NCBI RefSeq assembly: GCF_022230885.1
Contig: NZ_JAKGCT010000002.1
Span: 288,950 to 352,949 of the forward strand
Source of the DNA: Paenalcaligenes niemegkensis
GTDB taxonomy: Bacteria; Pseudomonadota; Gammaproteobacteria; Burkholderiales; Burkholderiaceae_B
Reading direction: 5' to 3'
Length of the DNA stretch: 64,000 bases
Both the position numbers and the translations under genes were made by a program. Shown one piece after another: positions 10,485 through 18,568 of this stretch (positions are counted from its first letter, which is position 1; each line of letters starts with the position of its first letter). The notes beneath the pieces were generated by a model, which did not search any database, had not been told where the DNA came from, and saw only the letters and a program-made list of their open reading frames with translations.

Positions 10485-10536
10485 GCACAGTTTGTTATCC
10501 AGCAGCATTGCTGCCGGATACCCTCATTGAAAGTGC

Positions 10537-10611
10537 TTAGCGATTGGCGATATACATCGTAATTTCAAAGCCAAATCGGTAATCCACATAGGCTGGTTTA
10601 CTCCACTTCAT
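10537..10611 (-). CDS. pqqA: PqqA, 24-residue PQQ precursor peptide
   Basis: Small gene encoding 24 residues, starting MKWSKPAYVDYRFGFE and ending TMYIANR. It contains Glu16 and Tyr20 with three residues between them, the residues that become the PQQ skeleton. A perfect ribosome-binding site GGGAGG lies at 10617-10622. It leads the pqqABCDE operon, 52 nt before pqqB. The 203-base gap to the divergent peptidase must hold both promoters; I could not assign boxes with confidence. Confidence 0.95.
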   Translation of the reverse strand: MKWSKPAYVDYRFGFEITMYIANR

Positions 10612-10814
10612 TTTGACCTCCCAGAATTACATACACGATAAAAACTTAAGGGTAGAACTAAGGTACATTAGGACGAGAGTGCATACACTTGGGCACGCAA
10701 AATCAGTCTAGCAACGCAAAAAAAGAAAACAAGACACCTTTTAAAATCAATAATTTAGAAGAAACACTGCCGCACATAATACGTACTGCATTCGGCACAA
10801 AGTGATCCATAACC

Positions 10815-11786
10815 ATGACAGTCTGTGTAAAAAACAACTCACTATCTAAGCACCACAGGGAAATCCCTGATCAGCGTATTTCGCAACAGTTTCTGCTGCG
10901 CATAACAGGCGGGCAGCAACTATTTGTTCGTTTATTAGGACAGGGACGCGGGCAGCCTGTAGTCATTGTTCATGGCGGGCCGGGATCAAGCTGCCACGAC
11001 AGTCTGGCAGCACCTTTTGACCTTAATCGTTTCCTTCTCGTCATGATTGACCAGCGGGGATGCGGTCGTTCGCGTCCCTTGGGCTGCCTGCGCCAAAATA
11101 CCACGTCATGGCTAATCGACGATATGGAAAGCGTACGTCGGCATCTTCAGATTCAGCGCTGGCACGTATACGGAGGATCCTGGGGAGCAACCCTGGCATT
11201 GGCTTATGCAGGCACGTATCCAGAAGTGGTACAAAGCTTAATATTACGCAGTTTGTTTCTGGCGACCCAGCATGAGATCCACAACCTGCTCTATCGAACG
11301 CGGTATCGCCGTCCCAGAGCGTGGCAAAAGCTTTATCACGCAGCTGATGCCTCTGCCGCCACGCAACTTTTAAACGCTATCAATCAACAATTTAAACAGC
11401 CCACCTTAAAAGCGGTACGTACTGCGCAAGCTTATAGTGATCTGGAGCGCGCACTGCTCATGCCTTGGAAACCACCGCGGCATCAAAATATTTCTGCCGC
11501 CAATGCACGGGCTTTGCGGGCCAAGTACCACATTCAAAGTCACTATTTATTAAATCGCTGCTTTATGTCTGCCTCCCACCTGGCGGAACAGGCAAAGCGG
11601 GCTCATGAACATGGCATTGGCGGTGTGGCCATACATGGAAAACATGATCCTTTATGTCCGCCTACCAACCTGCAATGGTTACAGAGGCACATGCCGAATA
11701 TGCAAACTCGGCTAGTGGATGCGCAACATTTAGCTCACGAGCCCGCCATTTATCAAGCCCTTAAAGAAGCTCTGCTCAAGCTATAA
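10815..11786 (+). CDS. Alpha/beta hydrolase of the proline iminopeptidase (S33) family
   Basis: A 323-residue cytosolic enzyme with the S33 hallmarks: oxyanion motif HGGPG at residues 53-57, DQRGCGRS at 79-86, nucleophile Ser122 in GGSWG, a C-terminal catalytic Asp in GKHDPLCPP and His in AQHLAHEP. Such enzymes release N-terminal proline or act on other small peptides, esters or amides. It is divergent from pqqA, and no M16 PqqF/PqqG protease is in this window, so a role in trimming or recycling PqqA is conceivable; that is inference from position only. Confidence 0.8.
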   Translation: MTVCVKNNSLSKHHREIPDQRISQQFLLRITGGQQLFVRLLGQGRGQPVVIVHGGPGSSCHDSLAAPFDLNRFLLVMIDQRGCGRSRPLGCLRQNTTSWLIDDMESVRRHLQIQRWHVYGGSWGATLALAYAGTYPEVVQSLILRSLFLATQHEIHNLLYRTRYRRPRAWQKLYHAADASAATQLLNAINQQFKQPTLKAVRTAQAYSDLERALLMPWKPPRHQNISAANARALRAKYHIQSHYLLNRCFMSASHLAEQAKRAHEHGIGGVAIHGKHDPLCPPTNLQWLQRHMPNMQTRLVDAQHLAHEPAIYQALKEALLKL

Positions 11787-11841
11787 CGAGCAAAGCTCCT
11801 CGACTAGACCACTTCATTTGTTAAATAGTAGCAACTACGCC

Positions 11842-13860
11842 CTACTCTGAACGTAAAGGAATCTGTAAGCGGTTCAGTTTTCTGTATAGGGTGTTACGGC
11901 TCAACTTCAACTGTTTGGAGACACTACTGATGTTCCAACGGTTGCCTTCCAACAGCTGTAGCAAGGTGATGCGTTCTGTTTGCTCCAAGGGGTTTAAACC
12001 GGCTATAGGCTCGGGCGTTGTAGATTGCACAGCCTCGCTGCTGCTCACCTGCAAACGCTCCCCGATCTCTGTGGCCGGCCCTAACCTTAATGATGACACC
12101 GATGGGGGCGTTGCACGTAAAAGGTGCATAGGTACATGCCCTTCCTGTAACTGGTGTCCGTCGTCAACCTGCGCCACCATCGCTCTTAAAACATGACGTA
12201 ACTGCCGAACGTTACCAGGCCATTGATAGGCAAGCAGCCATTTTTCGGCTTCATCACTCATATATTCGCAGTGGTCTTCCTGTCGCAAGATAGCCCGGAA
12301 CAAATCGCTTCTGTGCGAACGCTCTCTAAAAGGAGCTAGTGTTAACTCCAGCCCGCCAATCCTATAGTACAAATCGGCACGAAAACGGCCATCTGCAACT
12401 CGCTCCAACAAGGGCTCAGTACTTGATGCAACAATCAACACCTGCTGCTCATGGCCCCTCGTGTCCTGCTTATCCAAAATGCTCAGTAGCTGTGCCTGCG
12501 CTGAAGCCGACAACTCTTCCACTTTGTCCAAAAACAATATGCCTTGCCCGGCCTGCTCCACCTGTGCAGCCATATCTTGCTCGATATCAGAAGCTGTTTC
12601 GCCCAGGGCGTTTTCATCTGTATGTCGAGTCTGACGAAACACCATGCAGTCCAAGATTACAAAAGCACTCTGTGATCGCTCACCTTGGTGATGTAGCGCC
12701 CTGGCAAAGTGTTCTTTACCGGTGCCAACTTCTCCTTGTAATAAAATGGGCACTTGGTATTTCGCGACTTTTAATGCCTGCTGAAAGCTCGCCTGTATCT
12801 GTACATCGCCAAACTCTACCTCCAGCCTTGTCATCCTGTTACGAGGAGGCAGTGATTCCGAAGACTTGTATAAATCTTGTTTGTATGCCGAGCAAAAAAT
12901 CTGGCCCCCACTTGCCACCAACTGGGACAGTTTTTTTCTAGAGTACTGAGCTACAGCAAAAAAACGATTTCCCAGTCCACAGCCATATACAGGAATAGGT
13001 TGAAAAGAATGCTCTATGCTTCTTTGCAACAGGGTTTCGAAAGTTGATTGAAATACGCTCTCGACCGACCGGCCACACAGTTCTGAAGTATGTTGCAGGC
13101 CAAGCAATAACAATGCACTGCGATTCGCGGCAATTATGCTGCCATCCTGGGCGCTGACCATCAGCTTTCCGCCATACACAATGTTGACGCTTTCAGGCTG
13201 AACATGAAAATACAACGAGAACGCATCGCCACAAAATGCTTCCATCAGCCTGTTTTCAATCATGCGAGCCGCTAAATTCATCAGCACCATCGACGAATGT
13301 GGCATCAGACCCGATCTGGCAGTCACATTCAACGCCGCAATCAGTTCACCTTGAGGCGCGAAAATAGGCACAGCAGTACAAGTTAATACTGTGTGTTCTG
13401 GGAAAAAATGATCTGTGGTCTGAATCAGCGTTGGAGACAACGTTGCTAAGCACGTCCCCATCCCATTGCTGCCAGCGAAGCGTTCACTCCACACTGCACC
13501 GCGGCAGAGGCTCATTGTCTCTAGCTCTGCACGTAAATCTGGCGAAGCCACCAAATGCAAAATTGTGCCTTCACGATCCACGAGCACCACCACCAATTGG
13601 CTGTCTGCCAATTGATGGTAGAGCAATTCCATTTCCTGACTTGCCTCATACAGCAGTTGAGCAGCGTGATCCTGACGCTCGAGAAACTCTGAGCGAGTTA
13701 ACACTGGAGGGGCTTGGCTATGCTCAGGGTTTAAGCCATAGTCCTCCATGCAGCGCCGCCAGGAATTCAGCACCACGTCGCTGACATCACTGGGGGAAAA
13801 CTGCCCTTTCTCTAGTATTTGCCGGATTCTACGCGCATGATGCGCACCATCAAGAACCAT
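11842..13860 (-). CDS. AcoR-like bEBP-type regulator with degenerate AAA+ domain
   Basis: A 672-residue regulator with GAF domain (about 60-200), PAS-like domain (about 230-310), AAA+ domain (about 345-590) and Fis-type helix-turn-helix (about 632-670, NISSVSKQLKLSRNTLYRKL). Walker A GEVGTGKE (376-383) is intact, but the GAFTGA loop that contacts sigma-54 is absent between residues 400 and 440, and Walker B reads LFLDK, with Lys in place of the second acidic residue. The arginine-finger region RFRADLYYRIGG is present. The domain order matches AcoR-type regulators of alcohol or acetoin metabolism. Beside mxa/pqq it is a candidate regulator of them, possibly with sigma-70, as for TyrR. Confidence 0.85.
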   Translation of the reverse strand: MVLDGAHHARRIRQILEKGQFSPSDVSDVVLNSWRRCMEDYGLNPEHSQAPPVLTRSEFLERQDHAAQLLYEASQEMELLYHQLADSQLVVVLVDREGTILHLVASPDLRAELETMSLCRGAVWSERFAGSNGMGTCLATLSPTLIQTTDHFFPEHTVLTCTAVPIFAPQGELIAALNVTARSGLMPHSSMVLMNLAARMIENRLMEAFCGDAFSLYFHVQPESVNIVYGGKLMVSAQDGSIIAANRSALLLLGLQHTSELCGRSVESVFQSTFETLLQRSIEHSFQPIPVYGCGLGNRFFAVAQYSRKKLSQLVASGGQIFCSAYKQDLYKSSESLPPRNRMTRLEVEFGDVQIQASFQQALKVAKYQVPILLQGEVGTGKEHFARALHHQGERSQSAFVILDCMVFRQTRHTDENALGETASDIEQDMAAQVEQAGQGILFLDKVEELSASAQAQLLSILDKQDTRGHEQQVLIVASSTEPLLERVADGRFRADLYYRIGGLELTLAPFRERSHRSDLFRAILRQEDHCEYMSDEAEKWLLAYQWPGNVRQLRHVLRAMVAQVDDGHQLQEGHVPMHLLRATPPSVSSLRLGPATEIGERLQVSSSEAVQSTTPEPIAGLNPLEQTERITLLQLLEGNRWNISSVSKQLKLSRNTLYRKLNRLQIPLRSE

Positions 13861-14137
13861 TTACCTGTCTCCTGCTTTATAGTGTTTTCAGTAAATGGGA
13901 CCTGCTTACGCAGAGCCTGCTTATGTCTATGAATAGATTATGGCCTCGGCATCCTTACAAAGCAAATTCAAACAAACCCGCAATTTTCACTTTACCCTTC
14001 AACCTTAGTCCCAGCTGGGTGCGCCACTGTTTATGGTCTTCAATCCGTCAAACCCTTATTTGCCATAACCGTGGGCACAGCTAAGCAGCGGTTAACCCTA
14101 GCAGGCACCGAATTAAGCCAATACATTGATTTTAGAC
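13861..14137. other. Gene-free region upstream of the regulator
   Basis: No credible coding frame or RNA gene was seen between the regulator start and the tRNA terminator. It should contain the regulator promoter; no convincing sigma-54 (GG-N10-GC) or sigma-70 element was assigned. Confidence 0.5.
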
Positions 14138-14165
14138 GTAAAAACAGAAGCTCTTAGGCTTCTGT
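14138..14165 (-). terminator. Intrinsic terminator of tRNA-Arg
   Basis: An 8-bp perfect stem (ACAGAAGC / GCTTCTGT) with a 6-nt loop, followed on the minus strand by TTTTTACG. It lies 12 nt downstream of the tRNA-Arg CCA end. Confidence 0.75.
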
Positions 14166-14176
14166 GAGTTGTGTAG

Positions 14177-14463
14177 TGGCGGCCCCAGCAGGAATCGAAC
14201 CTACAATCTTCCCTTCATACCACTACAGCTTTCGCTGCCTTGCTTTGCACAAGTTTGTAGTCTGGACTCTATCTTAGCCGTAGCTCTTGCCGTAGGCTGC
14301 ACCTGTCGAGTCTCTACACGTTCCCGCTGCCGGGCTTCGCTCGGTATTACCTCGTGATCTACACAGGGGCTTCACCGAATTTAAGCGCATTCACATCAGC
14401 CCTTTCGTGCTGAGTGCCCAATTTTTCAGGAGGGGAAAGTTATATCCATTTAACTATGGGGCC
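14177..14463 (-). tRNA. tRNA-Arg(CCU) interrupted by a group I intron
   Basis: The 5' exon (36 nt, 14463-14428) has acceptor strand GGCCCCA, D-arm GTTAAATGGATATAAC, and anticodon stem and loop up to CCT. The 3' exon (39 nt, 14215-14177) starts AAGGGAA, has variable GATT, T-arm GTAGG-TTCGATT-CCTGC, acceptor TGGGGCC, then GCCA with CCA encoded. Joined, they give a 75-nt cloverleaf with loop CTCCTAA, so the anticodon is CCU. The D-arm and T-loop match the argW type of bacterial tRNA-Arg. The intron lies immediately after position 36. Confidence 0.93.
14216..14427 (-). other. Group I self-splicing intron (212 nt) in tRNA-Arg(CCU)
   Basis: The intron follows a 5'-exon terminal U and ends in G, as group I introns require. 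An internal guide GGG about 9 nt inside can pair with exon CCU, including the U-G wobble (P1). Core blocks on the minus strand: AAATTCGGTGAAGCC (P3/P4 side), GGTAATACCGAGC (P4-P6), GTGTAGAGACTCGACAGG (P7 5' side) and AAGATAGAGTCCAGACTAC (P7 3' side and J8/7), in the order seen in Azoarcus-type subgroup IC3 tRNA introns. No open reading frame for a homing endonuclease lies in it. Confidence 0.9.
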
Positions 14464-14613
14464 GTGACTTATTATATGGAACCCCTTAGAACCTTTTTAT
14501 AGTGGAGTAGACCCCCATAAATAAAGGCGTTGAGCTAAATTCCATGAACTCGTCGGACACTATTATATATCACTCGCTATCTCTGGGCACGCCTTCAAGC
14601 TGTTTCGTTTACC

Positions 14614-16530
14614 TCAGGTCTTTTTTAAATTCTCAAAGAACAGCGCGTTATCGCTCATTAAGCGTGCCGCCTCGTGCAGTAATTCGGCCTCGGCGCGAGA
14701 CTCACTAGCCAATCGCTTCGCTGCAAGCTCTAATGCCGAAATAACACGTTCGGGTTCTTGCCGAATGTTGTGTACCCGGTTAAGCACTGTCTGAAGCCGG
14801 CGTGCTGTACTGTCTTTAATTTCTGGCTCTTGCAACATTTCTTGCATACTCAGCGTGACAGTCCCCAGACATTGCAGAGCCAGACCGCCGCCCAAGGCCG
14901 ACATTCCTTTCTCGCCTGTTTTGTCTATCCAGCGTACCAGTTTAACCAAGCGGTGATAAAGCCGCGCATGCCGGATCGGATGGCGGACAATGGGGGATGG
15001 TTTCGCTGCAAGGTCCTGAACTTCTTGCACCATCATTCCGATTAAAGTCTTCATTCTGCTTTGCGGAGTGGAAGGATAAATCAGACGAAACGCTATATAA
15101 GCACTAAAGGGAGCCAATATCACGGCGAAACCATAGATCAAGGAATCGCTAAACGGAATCGTCAGTGGATAGGCCGGCTGCAACAATATAAGCATCATCA
15201 TATTGAAATCGTAGCTACAGGCCATCGTTCTACGGTAAGCAGCCACCAATCCTCCGAGCACGATAAACGGCATCATTAACAAGACCAACTCCAGCTCACT
15301 TGAGGCAAAGGGCCAAACTACCCACCGACAGATCAGAGCAGCAATGACACCCAACAACTGCCCCCAGAAAATCACCCTGCCCATAATTGTGGCCGGGCTA
15401 TCAAATGCCGAAAAAATCGACAACATGACTGCCGTGCCTATCATCATGTAGGGCCCGCCTCGCCAACCGGTAAATACCCAGATCAAGCCCACAAAGAACA
15501 TAGTGACACCAGCCCGGACCATGGCTTGTCGAGCACCAACCCAGTCGAGATGAATCTCCGCAGCTTGGATTTCCGATCCCTGTTCAGACCCGTTGTCAGG
15601 TCCGGCCCCTAAATCGGCCAGAGCCGCCTGCATTCGCAGCAGCACTGCATCCAACGCAGGATAGGAGGTGGTGTGCTCAAGAGCCAGCCACACGTGCTGA
15701 GTTTCAGAAGATTCTGCCAACGCCGTTGCCATCTGCTCCAGTTGCAGGGCTACGGCTTGATTTGGAGCCACCGTCAACCCACGCTGTAACCACAGCAAAG
15801 CAGAAACCTGAGCTGACAGTAGTGCACGCAGAGGACGGATTGAACGATGCGACTGTAATGAGCCCGTTCCTAATAAATCGAGCTGCTCATCGATTTCAGC
15901 GATTTCCGAGAGCAAGGCTTCAATGACACTATTTGGCTGCGCGGGCTCGCCCCGTACCCGTTGTGCCATATGATTCAGAATTTTCCCAGTCAGGCGGCGT
16001 AGCTGTTGGGTAACCGTTTCTTGCGTCTGACGGCCAGCAAACCACCAGCCTATAGCCAAAGCGGACACTACGCCTAGCAAGGCTGTTAACAGCCGATCAA
16101 CGCCAAGACTGAGAATATGATCTGGATGCGGTATGCCCAGCATGGCTACCATCACCGCTGAATAACCGGCGAGCATCGTGCCATACGACACGAAATTACG
16201 CTGTAAATTACCTATACCCACACACAAGGCTAACCAGATGGCCATTCCTGTAACCAGCCAGAAAGGTTGAGTACCAGCCACGTAAACCAGGAGTACACCC
16301 ACAAGCGTCCCGGACACCGTTCCCATAATACGGAAGAAACTTCTTTCGACCATATGATCGCGTATGGGCAGGGACGCGGCCCAAACTGTCATTCCTGACC
16401 AATGGGGGTGCTCTAAGCCTAATAGCCATGCGAGCAGCACAGCAACGCAACATGCTAACGCAGTACGTAAGGTGAACCGCAGACGAGTCGCATCAAAGCC
16501 CAAACGGGACAGCCATTCTGAACAAGTCAT
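14614..16530 (-). CDS. FUSC-family inner-membrane protein (aromatic acid exporter type)
   Basis: A 638-residue membrane protein with two blocks of predicted membrane helices (about 20-170 and 335-490), separated and followed by soluble helical segments, as in FUSC/AaeB-type exporters (HPHWSGMTVWAASLPIRD near the N-terminus; a second WRGGPYMMIGTAVMLSIFSAF block). Likely exports hydrophobic or aromatic organic acids; substrate unknown. It overlaps the upstream marR stop by four bases, so the repressor probably controls it. Confidence 0.82.
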   Translation of the reverse strand: MTCSEWLSRLGFDATRLRFTLRTALACCVAVLLAWLLGLEHPHWSGMTVWAASLPIRDHMVERSFFRIMGTVSGTLVGVLLVYVAGTQPFWLVTGMAIWLALCVGIGNLQRNFVSYGTMLAGYSAVMVAMLGIPHPDHILSLGVDRLLTALLGVVSALAIGWWFAGRQTQETVTQQLRRLTGKILNHMAQRVRGEPAQPNSVIEALLSEIAEIDEQLDLLGTGSLQSHRSIRPLRALLSAQVSALLWLQRGLTVAPNQAVALQLEQMATALAESSETQHVWLALEHTTSYPALDAVLLRMQAALADLGAGPDNGSEQGSEIQAAEIHLDWVGARQAMVRAGVTMFFVGLIWVFTGWRGGPYMMIGTAVMLSIFSAFDSPATIMGRVIFWGQLLGVIAALICRWVVWPFASSELELVLLMMPFIVLGGLVAAYRRTMACSYDFNMMMLILLQPAYPLTIPFSDSLIYGFAVILAPFSAYIAFRLIYPSTPQSRMKTLIGMMVQEVQDLAAKPSPIVRHPIRHARLYHRLVKLVRWIDKTGEKGMSALGGGLALQCLGTVTLSMQEMLQEPEIKDSTARRLQTVLNRVHNIRQEPERVISALELAAKRLASESRAEAELLHEAARLMSDNALFFENLKKT

Positions 16531-16997
16531 GACCGTTGCTCACTATCGTCCAGAATAGGTTGAATGCGTTTGCCAATGTTGGCGAAGGCTTGCAGCATGG
16601 ACTCAATCTCCTGATCACTAAGATCAACCAGAATATCCGTCTCGACGTGAGCCAGAACTTTGCGAATTTTTGCCACCGAGTTTCGACCTGCAGGTGTGAT
16701 GAAGATCAGTTTGGCCCGTCGATCTGCCTCGTCAGCGCGTCGTTCAATCAAAGCGCCTTGCTCAAGAATATCCAAAAGCCTGACCAGGCTAGACTCTCGC
16801 AGACCCACCCGCAAGGCCAGCTCTTTCTGCTGTACTCCATCCCCAAGCTCGTGCAGCCGTATCAAAGGTGCCCAGGTGGCATCTGTCAGACCCGTTTGCG
16901 CCAGGCTGTGATCCAGCGCACGGCGCCAGCGACGGGCAAGCTCAACGAACTGAACACCAAAGCGTTCGCGTGCAGAAAAAGAATTATGAGAAGCCAC
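16527..16997 (-). CDS. MarR/SlyA-family transcriptional regulator
   Basis: A 156-residue winged helix-turn-helix protein: QKELALRVGLRESSLVRLLDILEQGALIERR is the recognition helix and wing region (split here by reading QKELALRVGLRES then SLVRLLDILEQ), followed by DEADRRAKLIFITPAG. First gene of a two-gene operon with the FUSC exporter, a common repressor-efflux pairing. A perfect palindrome 15 bp upstream is its probable operator, giving autoregulation relieved by an aromatic ligand (inferred). Confidence 0.88.
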   Translation of the reverse strand: MASHNSFSARERFGVQFVELARRWRRALDHSLAQTGLTDATWAPLIRLHELGDGVQQKELALRVGLRESSLVRLLDILEQGALIERRADEADRRAKLIFITPAGRNSVAKIRKVLAHVETDILVDLSDQEIESMLQAFANIGKRIQPILDDSEQRS

Positions 16998-17012
16998 TTG
17001 ATTCTGATTAAA

Positions 17013-17032
17013 ATAATTAGGATCCTAATTAT
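17013..17032. promoter_or_regulatory. Palindromic MarR operator
   Basis: A perfect 20-bp palindrome with half-site ATAATTAGGA sits between divergent marR and the AEC carrier gene, 15 bp upstream of the marR start. Size, AT-rich arms and position fit a MarR dimer site that could also affect the divergent transporter. Binding is inferred. Confidence 0.75.
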
Positions 17033-17110
17033 ACTAAAAAAAATGTTGTGCTGTCTATTACACTTGGCCCTTGTATCTTCCTGCCCGCTTCTCTTGGACG
17101 ACTCCGCCTA

Positions 17111-18009
17111 ATGCTTGTGACTGTGCTTTTGATCCTGCCCGACTTTATGCTGATTGCTCTGGGGGCGGTCCTGCGTCATTTTTTAGGCTACAGCGCCGAG
17201 TTTTTCCGCTATACCGAAAAGCTTGTTTATTACCTGCTTTTCCCCTCTTTGCTTTTTTACTCTATTTCCCACACCTCGCTGGCAGGTGGTCAGACCTTGA
17301 GCTTGTTCATCGCAATCAGCGGGGTCATCGCCACAGGCGTCGTGGCCGGATGGCTCGCCCTGCTCTTTGTTCCTGCCGACCCGCTTAAGCATGCCTCGGT
17401 AGTGCAATGTGCTTTTCGCTTCAATACTTATTTAGCGCTGTCGCTCGCTACTGAGCTTGGAGGTAAGGAAGGGCTAGGGCTCATGTCTGTCATGGTTGGC
17501 CTGGCAGTGCCCTTGGTGAATATTCTGGCGGTTCATGCCTTAGCCAGAGGACGCCAACGCAAAATTGCTGTTGAACTCGTCACGAACCCCTTGATTATGG
17601 CTACCCTGTTGGGTCTGTGCTGGAACCTTTTGCAGCTCCCCTCCCTAAACCCGTGGACTTAAGCTTGTCCCGCCTGGGAAGCTGTGCATTGCCCATAGGC
17701 CTGCTGTGCGTCGGGGCTACCATTTCCCTGCGTGCTTTAGATGGAGCAAAAAAACTAGTGGTATGGATGGTTGCCAGTAAACTGCTGGTGTTGCCTCTCA
17801 GTGCGCTGGCGATTGCCCATTTTATGGGGCTACCGCCCCTAGAAACCAATATGCTGATTTTATTTGCTGCGGTTCCTACGGCTTCATCTGCCCACGTGCT
17901 GGCGGGTCGTATGGGTGGAGACGCACAACTGGTAGCCACCACCATGTCGACAGGAACCTTAGTAGCAGCATTAAGCTTAACTTTATGCATCCGTTATTTG
18001 TTTATTTAA
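17111..18009 (+). CDS. AEC-family transporter (frameshifted)
   Basis: An auxin-efflux-carrier-type permease: ten or so hydrophobic segments in two halves, starting with LPDFMLIALGAVLRHFLGY. The frame breaks at the C4 run at 17638-17641; one added C gives LQLPLPKPVDLSLSRLG and exactly 300 codons, normal for the family. The start is ATG 17111, since the open upstream extension is not conserved-looking. Substrate unknown; AEC members move malate, malonate or amino acids. Confidence 0.82.
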
Positions 18010-18022
18010 TTAGGACAGCGCC

Positions 18023-18568
18023 ATGTCAACGACGCGCGAGCCGCTGGCAACACTGCAGCTATATGCGGCCGATGAAGCAGTAACACAACATTTGGCAGAA
18101 CTACTGTCCCCCATCGTTTGTGGGAAAGATGCCCTTCAGCGACCGGAAAATTTCAAAGCTGGTGGGCATATACACCTCGAAGGCGACCTCGGAGCAGGTA
18201 AAACAAGCTTTACGAGGGCTTTTTTGCGCAAAGCTGGGGTCACAGAACGAATTAAAAGCCCTAGCTATGCCCTGATTGAAAGCTATAATCTTTCTAGCTT
18301 AAATGCCTATCACCTTGATTTTTATAGATTTAGCGACAGCCGAGAATGGCTAGACGCTGGTTTTCGTGATATTCTGCAGGAAAACGCTGTTGTGCTAATC
18401 GAGTGGCCAGAGAAGGCGGGCAAGTTATTACCCCTGGCCGATTTAACAATCAAGCTCGACTATTGCGAACCCGGCAGGCAAATACAACTTGCGGCATACA
18501 GCAAAAAAGGAAAAGAATGGCTAACAACACTCAAACCTCTGCTCAGGGAATTTCCACTACAGGATTAG
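18023..18568 (+). CDS. tsaE: TsaE, tRNA t6A37 synthesis ATPase
   Basis: A 181-residue P-loop ATPase of the threonylcarbamoyl-adenosine pathway: Walker A EGDLGAGKTSF, the family block IKSPSYALIESY and LYHLDFYR-like segment AYHLDFYRF, and the late WPEKAG motif (VVLIEWPEKAG). It works with TsaB, TsaD and TsaC. Longer than the usual 150-165 residues because of an N-terminal extension. It heads tsaE-amiC-mutL-miaA and overlaps amiC by 52 bases. Confidence 0.93.
   Translation: MSTTREPLATLQLYAADEAVTQHLAELLSPIVCGKDALQRPENFKAGGHIHLEGDLGAGKTSFTRAFLRKAGVTERIKSPSYALIESYNLSSLNAYHLDFYRFSDSREWLDAGFRDILQENAVVLIEWPEKAGKLLPLADLTIKLDYCEPGRQIQLAAYSKKGKEWLTTLKPLLREFPLQD

Noticed and set aside
14169..14357. Plus-strand open frame of 62 codons starting near GPSRNRTYNLPF
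   Set aside because: It runs antisense through the tRNA-Arg 3' exon and group I intron; this peptide type is a well-known artefact of reading tRNA complements.
14216..14463. tmRNA or RNase P RNA as explanation of the structured RNA
   Set aside because: The tmRNA start and tag frame are absent and the RNase P core does not appear; tRNA exons plus group I P3-P7 blocks explain every segment.
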